The notes under the pieces were generated by a model. The model saw nothing but the letters and a program-made list of their open reading frames with translations. It did not search any database and was not told where the DNA came from. A program made the position numbers and the translations under genes. From an uncultured Muribaculaceae bacterium (GTDB taxonomy: Bacteria > Bacteroidota > Bacteroidia > Bacteroidales > Muribaculaceae), in assembly GCA_910587545.1 (NCBI GenBank), contig CAJUMI010000030.1, forward strand, positions 1 to 28,598: 28,598 nucleotides of DNA. The letters are read 5' to 3'. Below are positions 23,575-28,598 of this stretch, piece after piece (positions within the stretch are counted from its first letter, which is position 1; every line of letters begins with the position of its first letter).

Positions 23575-24204
23575 ATGAAATCTCTCTTTCGCAATATATT
23601 GGTTCTGTCTGCGCTACTCTCAGGGGTGCAGTCAGCCGCTGGACGCACGATCGAAGATCCCGGTTCAGCGACTAAGCGCTACATTCAGAGTGTCGGATTT
23701 AAGATTGACGAGGAAGGCGACACCGTGGCCGTCTACAATCTCCGCGGAATTACTGTTTTTGAAAAATGGAAGTTCAAGAATAAGAAGGAGGAAGATTTCT
23801 ATTGGCGAACAGTCAGAGATGTAAAGCTAACTCTGCCCTATGCCAAACTCATTGCCGAGACTCTGATAGAGACATACGAATATATTGAGACTTTCCCGAC
23901 GCAGAAGGAGCGCGAACAGTATCTCAAAGAGATGGAGAAATCGATTTTCGAACAGTATAAGCCTGTGCTACGCCGATTTTCCAAGCGTCAGGCCAAGGTG
24001 TTGATCAAACTCATCCAGCGCGAGACCCACCAGACAAGTTACGATATCGTAAAAGCCTTTCTCGGCTCGTTCCGTGCAACATTCTGGCAGGGATTCGGCC
24101 GACTCTTCGGCGTCAGCCTCAAAAGCGAGTTCCGCCCTGCCAAAGACCGCGAGGACGCTATCATCGAGCGCATAGCCTATGCCGTCGAGGAAGGTAGAAT
24201 ATAA
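23575..24204 (+). CDS. DUF4294 exported protein
   Basis: A 209-residue protein with a signal peptide (1-23, cleavage likely after 'AAG'). It matches the Bacteroidetes DUF4294 family by 'GDTVAVYNLRGITVFEKWKFKNKKEEDFYWRTVRDVKLTLPYAKL' as the defining block (about residues 49-93), followed by a long charged helix with 'FPTQKEREQYLKEMEK' and 'LRRFSKRQAKVLIKLIQRET'. Function is unknown. The gene sits 20 bases before xerD, an arrangement seen elsewhere in the phylum. The mature protein probably lies in the periplasm. Confidence 0.85.
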   Translation: MKSLFRNILVLSALLSGVQSAAGRTIEDPGSATKRYIQSVGFKIDEEGDTVAVYNLRGITVFEKWKFKNKKEEDFYWRTVRDVKLTLPYAKLIAETLIETYEYIETFPTQKEREQYLKEMEKSIFEQYKPVLRRFSKRQAKVLIKLIQRETHQTSYDIVKAFLGSFRATFWQGFGRLFGVSLKSEFRPAKDREDAIIERIAYAVEEGRI

Positions 24205-24224
24205 CCACTACGTATATTTTTCCC

Positions 24225-25154
24225 ATGACTTCCCGACAACTTCCCGACTATCCGACACTGAGATCCCACTACAACGCCTTTCTCACTCTCGAGCGTGGCC
24301 TCTCCGAGAATACCCGTATCAATTATCTTGCCGATGCCGATCGTCTCGTCGACTGGCTTCAGTCGGTCGGTCAGAATGTCTATACCGCAAATCTCGAGTG
24401 TATACAGGGCTTTATCATTGATCTTCATCAACTGGGCATATCGCCGCGATCACAGGCGCGTATCATTTCCGGTATCAAATCGCTTTACCGCTATCTCAAG
24501 ACCGAAAGTCTGATCGACGACAATTCTACTCTGCTGCTCGAAAGTCCTCGTCTGGGACGCAAATTGCCCGATATCCTCACCGTTGAGGAGATCGACGATA
24601 TGGTCGATGCGATAGACATGACCAGGATCGAAGGTCAGCGCAACCGCGCCATCATCGAGACTCTCTATGGCTGCGGGCTGCGCGTCAGCGAGCTGTGCAA
24701 TCTGCGCATTGACAATATCAACTTCGACGACGGCCTGCTCATGGTCATAGGCAAAGGCGACAAACAGCGGCTTGTACCAATGTCACAGACCTCTATCGAC
24801 GAGATCCGTCGATGGCTCCTCGACCGCTCCCGCATCGCGGTTAAGCGCGGCGAGGAAGGCATGCTTTTCATCAGTCGCCGGGGCAGGCGTCTGACGCGCG
24901 TGATGGTCTTCTATATCGTACGCGGTCTCGCCGAAGCGGCGGGAGTCAGAAAAGAAATTTCGCCCCACACCCTACGGCATTCGTTTGCGACCCACCTGCT
25001 CGAAGGCGGTGCCAACCTGCGGGCCATCCAGCAGATGCTCGGCCACGAAAGCATCGCAACAACGGAGCTCTACCTTCATCTTGACAGATCACATCTCCGC
25101 GAGGAGATCCTCACCCACCACCCCCGCAACACCCGCCCCCACCGCCCCGATTGA
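24225..25154 (+). CDS. xerD: Tyrosine recombinase XerD
   Basis: A 309-residue site-specific recombinase that with XerC resolves chromosome dimers at dif. The N-terminal SAM-like core-binding domain (about 8-95) has 'FLTLERGLSENTRINYLAD'. The catalytic domain carries all active-site residues: Arg153 ('GLRVSEL'), Lys177 ('IGKGDKQR'), His248 and Arg251 ('HTLRHSFATHLLEGGANLR'), His274 ('MLGHES') and the nucleophile Tyr283 ('TELYLHL'). Length and lack of a nearby dif-like site or phage genes suggest the housekeeping enzyme rather than an integrase. It follows DUF4294 by 20 bases. Confidence 0.92.
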   Translation: MTSRQLPDYPTLRSHYNAFLTLERGLSENTRINYLADADRLVDWLQSVGQNVYTANLECIQGFIIDLHQLGISPRSQARIISGIKSLYRYLKTESLIDDNSTLLLESPRLGRKLPDILTVEEIDDMVDAIDMTRIEGQRNRAIIETLYGCGLRVSELCNLRIDNINFDDGLLMVIGKGDKQRLVPMSQTSIDEIRRWLLDRSRIAVKRGEEGMLFISRRGRRLTRVMVFYIVRGLAEAAGVRKEISPHTLRHSFATHLLEGGANLRAIQQMLGHESIATTELYLHLDRSHLREEILTHHPRNTRPHRPD

Positions 25155-25188
25155 AAACTAAAAATATGTTATTAAACATATAAAAATA

Positions 25189-25221
25189 TTTGCAAATGAG
25201 GTATCGAGCTTATTATCTTTG
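25189..25221 (+). promoter_or_regulatory. Promoter of the secreted accessory/RHS pair
   Basis: TTTG (25189-25192), a 21-base spacer, then TATCTTTG (25214-25221), in full agreement with the Bacteroidetes consensus. It predicts a leader of about 25 bases before the ATG at 25253. No separate promoter is possible in the 21-base gap before the RHS-like gene, so both should be read from here. Confidence 0.55.
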
Positions 25222-25252
25222 CGGAAAATCAATCTCCTAAACTCTTGCTGTT

Positions 25253-26296
25253 ATGTCTCGCCTCTCGTCTCGCAAATTGTCTGTTTTCGCTGTTGTTGCC
25301 ATCGGCCTGTCGCTGACCGCAGGCGTTTCGTTGCCTCATGACGGTGAATGCGCGGTGCTTCACCGTATCGCCGTCGACAAGGTTTCGACCGACGGCAAGT
25401 TGTGGGATTTGTCGCAGGCGGAATTTACGGGCGTGGAGACTGAAGTGCGCTTTACTCGCAGCTGCGACAGCTGTCTTTCGGCGACGCTTCCCGGCATCCG
25501 TTATGACTTCGAAGTGCGCGGCGATACCGTTTTCCGTGTCGCGACAGAAACCCATTTCATAAGGCTTACCGACACTATCCCGATGCTTTTTGCCGTGCCG
25601 TCGTCAGGCGGCATTCAGCACCGCGCATACGCCTCGCGCGGACGTGCATATCATTCAGAATACATTGATGCCGTGGGCGATGTCACCCTGTCGGAGATAG
25701 CCCGGGGAACAGTCATCCTGCCATCGGCAGACACCATCGGCGACGTCATGCTCACGCGCCACGTCAGCCGTCAGCTGATCGCCGTGGAGATGCACCGTCG
25801 GCCCGTGGCCGACCGCGACAGCGCGTCGACCCTTTTGAGCCGCCACACCGAGGCTCTGACATGGCGCTCCGACGCCTACAGCCTGCCTCTGGCGCAGATC
25901 ACGACTGTCACCGATTCTGTTGGCGATGTCTCCCGCGGCGAAGCGTCGGTCTCGGCCTGGATATGTCCGCCGCTGAGCCAGCCCCTACGCGGCGCTGTCA
26001 ACCGTCCGGCATCGCGCCGATACCCGCCGTCCGACAATGGCTCGCCCTCAGACGGCCTGACAGTGGTTGCCAACGGCAACGCTGTCACAGTCAGCGGCAC
26101 ATCGTCGGGCGACTGCCGTATCGCGATAGTGCTGACCGATGTACTTGGCCGCGTGTACGCATCGATGCCCGCGAGAGACTACAACCGCGGAGCGACCGTC
26201 GAATGGTCGACCGACGGCCTACCGCCGGGCAACTACGTGCTGTATGTCTCCGACGACAGCCAAGCGCCTCAAGCCATCAAACTGACAATAAAATAA
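25253..26296 (+). CDS. Secreted protein preceding the RHS-like gene
   Basis: A 347-residue exported protein of no recognised family. Hydrophobic residues about 8-25 form a signal peptide. The middle is beta-rich with repeated 'D-x-V/I-x-V' strands and a CxxC (Cys70, Cys73). The last ~80 residues ('VVANGNAVTVSGTSSGDCRI', '...LTDVLGRVYASMPARDYN', 'GLPPGNYVLYVSDDS', 'IKLTIK') match the layout of a type-A C-terminal sorting domain of type IX secretion cargo (V...D..GR.......G.Y.L.V...). G/C content is visibly higher than in the left half of the window. It ends 21 bases before the RHS-like gene, so it is probably a partner of that protein. Confidence 0.82.
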   Translation: MSRLSSRKLSVFAVVAIGLSLTAGVSLPHDGECAVLHRIAVDKVSTDGKLWDLSQAEFTGVETEVRFTRSCDSCLSATLPGIRYDFEVRGDTVFRVATETHFIRLTDTIPMLFAVPSSGGIQHRAYASRGRAYHSEYIDAVGDVTLSEIARGTVILPSADTIGDVMLTRHVSRQLIAVEMHRRPVADRDSASTLLSRHTEALTWRSDAYSLPLAQITTVTDSVGDVSRGEASVSAWICPPLSQPLRGAVNRPASRRYPPSDNGSPSDGLTVVANGNAVTVSGTSSGDCRIAIVLTDVLGRVYASMPARDYNRGATVEWSTDGLPPGNYVLYVSDDSQAPQAIKLTIK

Positions 26297-26317
26297 TAAA
26301 CTCTAATCCTCACCGTC

Positions 26318-28598
26318 ATGCGCCGACTCGTCACATTTCCGCTCTCAGTGATGTCGTCCGTCATTCTGTCGTTTGCCGATGACGGCATAAAGATCGACTA
26401 TCCGCGTAATCTGAGCGAGCAGGTAGTCAACCCGACTGCCGACGCCACGGCCATGCTCCGATATCAGGACTGCCCCGTGTCATACGCCACGGGCACTGCC
26501 GATGTCACCGTACCGCTGTTGCAATACAACTATGGGGAACTCGCCGTGTCGCTGGCGATCAGTTACCACACCGGCGGCATCAAGGTGGACGATCCGGCAG
26601 GATGTATAGGTCTCGGATGGTCGCTGCAGGGGCTGGGTCGTGTATCTCGGCAGATATGCGTAATGCCTGACGAGAAACTTCCTTTTATGAGATCGGGAGA
26701 ACTGAATGATCCTACAGCGAAGGACTTTTATGACCTGACGTTCTTTAAAAAGGAAGCGAATTATGACAGGTACAGTTACGACATACCGGGCTACTCGGGA
26801 TCGTTTATTGTCGACGGAGATTCCATTGTAGACTTCAGCCATAACGGAGTGAAGATAATGGACTACACAATTAAAAATAATGTTTTGTCGTCTAATAGTT
26901 CTATTACGATGCTCACACCGGACGGTACACTATACACATTCGGGAGATATACAAACTATAACCTCAACAAGGTCATTAACATTGAAAAATGCACATACCA
27001 TGAGAAAGTCACCGACGGAGTCTTCAAAGAATATGACCGCGACTATGAGGATGCCCCCATCACATGGATGCTCACGAATATATCCCACCATAATATGAAC
27101 GGGAACGTAACCATATATTATGACAGAAGCTCATGCAAGGACAAAAAGAACATGGTACGTATCCCGACGGTCACAAGAAGGTGGGACGGTCAGGCCAAAC
27201 CGACCACGACAAAGACCGAAGACTGGGGCACAGAAAGCACAACCACCTATACTGACCGCGCCATACCGAGCCGGATATGCTGTTTCTCGGACACGATATA
27301 TTTCGACCTCAAGACTGTCGACGGCTCATCCGAGGAAGACAAACGGATGATCAGCGCCATACGGGTTGTGAATTCCCAAGGCAAGGAAGTCCGGCGTATC
27401 AGCTTCGACAACAGCTCCCTCTTCAAGGACGGGCGTCCGCGTCTCGACGCGGTGACCGTCAGCTCGGGCGGAAAGACTGTCGACAAGCGGAAGTTCGAAT
27501 ATAACAACGGCCCGGAAAGATCGTATTCCGATTTTTTCGGCTATGCCAACGGTAGATATAGAACCTACGGTCCACATACGCAGGTGTATATAATCGATCC
27601 CGAGAAACTGACTCTGAACCCCGACAGAGCATTCAACAGTGATTATGTCCGATCGTGGTCACTGAAAAAGATAACAGACGCAACCGGAGTGGAAACTACT
27701 TTTGAATATGAGCCGAATTCCTTTAGTTCCGCCATTGTCACGCAACCGATCTACAACGGATTGAGAATAAGCAGGATAAAATCCCATGATTCCTTTACAG
27801 GCCGCCAAAGGACAAGAGAGTTCCAATATTCCGATCCCGACATGTCGGTGCCGGTCCATGCCCTGACACTGCGCAACTTCATATCTCTGTCGGGCGTGAA
27901 GTCATATAACGGAAACAGAGACGAACAGAACGAGGTATTCAGCCTGTCGGCAACTTTCACGGCAAGCAGCAACAATGCCGGTGTCCCCGCGGAGAAGTCG
28001 AGGATATACTACGGCAAGGTGACAGAGACAGTCACGGGAACCGACATGTCGCCTGTGAGGACAGACTACGAGTTTGACAACTCCCACTGTCTGTCGACGC
28101 GGACTTATGTCCCGTCGCACAGATCCCCAAAAATAAGTCAGTATTCATCCGATCTTATCACGTCGGGCAATCGTGACAGAATAAAATTAGGATATAATAT
28201 TGAGGCGGTAGATCGGGAATATTATTCCGATTACGATTTCTATAAGGTATTCGGTTTCAGGCCGGAGACAGCCAACTTCGATGAGGTCGCAAATCCACGC
28301 CCACTGCTTGTTAAAAAAACAAGTTATGAATATGTGGGCGGATCTTACCGTCCAGTCGAGACGACTGAACAGTTCTATTCCGCGCACGACCGTTTCAAAT
28401 TTCCTGTCGGAATTTTTGTCCAGAGCAATGTATACCGGACATTCTATGACGGCGCATATACAGACAACATTTATAAGGATGACTGCCCGTCGGATCCACT
28501 GACAAGCACACTGCATCAGCGCTGTTGGGTCTACTCCGAGCGGATAAGACTTGATTCGACCGCTGTCACAAGACATTATCCCGACGGCAACAGCCGCA
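26318..28598 (+). CDS. RHS/SpvB-like surface protein (partial, 3' end beyond window)
   Basis: A continuous frame of 760 codons from ATG 26318 that has no stop before the right edge; I checked it line by line. Residues 1-20 are a signal peptide. Residues about 36-112 carry the hallmark of large Bacteroidetes RHS-repeat/SpvB-like proteins: 'VNPTADATAMLRYQDCPVSY', 'TGTADVTVPLLQY', 'ISYHTGGIKVDDPAGCIGLG' and 'WSLQGLGRVSRQ'. What follows is a long beta-rich part with Tyr/Asp-rich strands ('FEYNNGPERSYSDFFGYANG', 'LKKITDATGVETTFEYEPNS'). The YD repeats, RHS core and any variable C-terminal domain would lie beyond the window. It may be a polymorphic surface protein or toxin carrier, which is inference. 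Confidence 0.87.
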   Translation, partial: MRRLVTFPLSVMSSVILSFADDGIKIDYPRNLSEQVVNPTADATAMLRYQDCPVSYATGTADVTVPLLQYNYGELAVSLAISYHTGGIKVDDPAGCIGLGWSLQGLGRVSRQICVMPDEKLPFMRSGELNDPTAKDFYDLTFFKKEANYDRYSYDIPGYSGSFIVDGDSIVDFSHNGVKIMDYTIKNNVLSSNSSITMLTPDGTLYTFGRYTNYNLNKVINIEKCTYHEKVTDGVFKEYDRDYEDAPITWMLTNISHHNMNGNVTIYYDRSSCKDKKNMVRIPTVTRRWDGQAKPTTTKTEDWGTESTTTYTDRAIPSRICCFSDTIYFDLKTVDGSSEEDKRMISAIRVVNSQGKEVRRISFDNSSLFKDGRPRLDAVTVSSGGKTVDKRKFEYNNGPERSYSDFFGYANGRYRTYGPHTQVYIIDPEKLTLNPDRAFNSDYVRSWSLKKITDATGVETTFEYEPNSFSSAIVTQPIYNGLRISRIKSHDSFTGRQRTREFQYSDPDMSVPVHALTLRNFISLSGVKSYNGNRDEQNEVFSLSATFTASSNNAGVPAEKSRIYYGKVTETVTGTDMSPVRTDYEFDNSHCLSTRTYVPSHRSPKISQYSSDLITSGNRDRIKLGYNIEAVDREYYSDYDFYKVFGFRPETANFDEVANPRPLLVKKTSYEYVGGSYRPVETTEQFYSAHDRFKFPVGIFVQSNVYRTFYDGAYTDNIYKDDCPSDPLTSTLHQRCWVYSERIRLDSTAVTRHYPDGNSR

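Noticed and set aside
24225..25154. XerD as a phage or integron integrase
   Set aside because: No att-like repeats, phage genes or cassettes are nearby, and its length and motifs fit the housekeeping enzyme.
25861..26382. 173-codon plus-strand frame across the accessory/RHS boundary
   Set aside because: It is Arg/Pro/Cys-rich, typical of the wrong frame in G/C-rich DNA, and conflicts with two well-supported genes.

Overview
The window looks like a chromosomal segment of a gut-type Bacteroidales bacterium, most likely Muribaculaceae or a close relative (family level is inference). Four things point there: promoter-like sites of the Bacteroidetes form (TTG/TTTG, about 20 bases, TAnnTTTG) before many genes; families largely confined to Bacteroidetes (DUF4271, DUF4294, a PorZ-type propeller, a Bacteroidetes-style LepB followed by a WbqC-family gene); secreted proteins ending in the 'NLQG(V/I)...GNxVxKxxxR' tail; and a giant RHS/SpvB-like surface protein with the 'VNPTADATAMLRY...ISYHTGGIKVDD' opening. 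Most of the window is ordinary core genome.

Layout. 0-2.7 kb, minus strand: a small membrane ORF, a split ThrE-type threonine/serine exporter (two genes) and a LysR regulator, plus a promoter at the left edge firing out of the window. 2.9-4.5 kb, minus: a secreted repeat protein (paralogue A). 4.7-8.3 kb, plus: a CNNM/CorC-type membrane protein, signal peptidase I and a WbqC-family protein. 8.3-15.7 kb, minus: nadA-leuS, then rdgB-porZ-like-hypothetical. 15.74-16.13 kb: the only long non-coding gap, very AT-rich, carrying a cluster of DnaA-box-like nonamers. 16.1-20.3 kb, minus: a tight six-gene array of lipoprotein, LOG-family protein, DUF4271, hemD, rnpA and a fused yidD-tatD. 20.5-21.8 kb, plus: pyrH-frr, ending at a strong shared terminator. 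21.9-23.4 kb, minus: paralogue B. 23.6-25.2 kb, plus: DUF4294 and xerD. 25.25 kb to the right edge, plus: a secreted accessory protein followed 21 bases later by the RHS-like gene, whose reading frame stays open for 760 codons to the edge.

How genes work together. The 16-20 kb cluster mixes heme synthesis (hemD), RNase P (rnpA) and membrane insertion (yidD) with a TatD-type nuclease domain; pyrH-frr serves nucleotide supply and ribosome recycling. Surface biology recurs: LepB removes signal peptides, the PorZ-like protein suggests a type IX secretion system, and at least four genes encode exported proteins (A, B, the accessory protein and the RHS-like protein).

Most interesting items: (1) the two paralogous secreted proteins, which together carry four copies of one roughly 150-residue module I cannot assign; (2) the yidD-tatD fusion; (3) the origin-like AT-rich gap beside rnpA; (4) the accessory/RHS pair at the right edge. 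No tRNA, rRNA, CRISPR array or insertion sequence was recognised.
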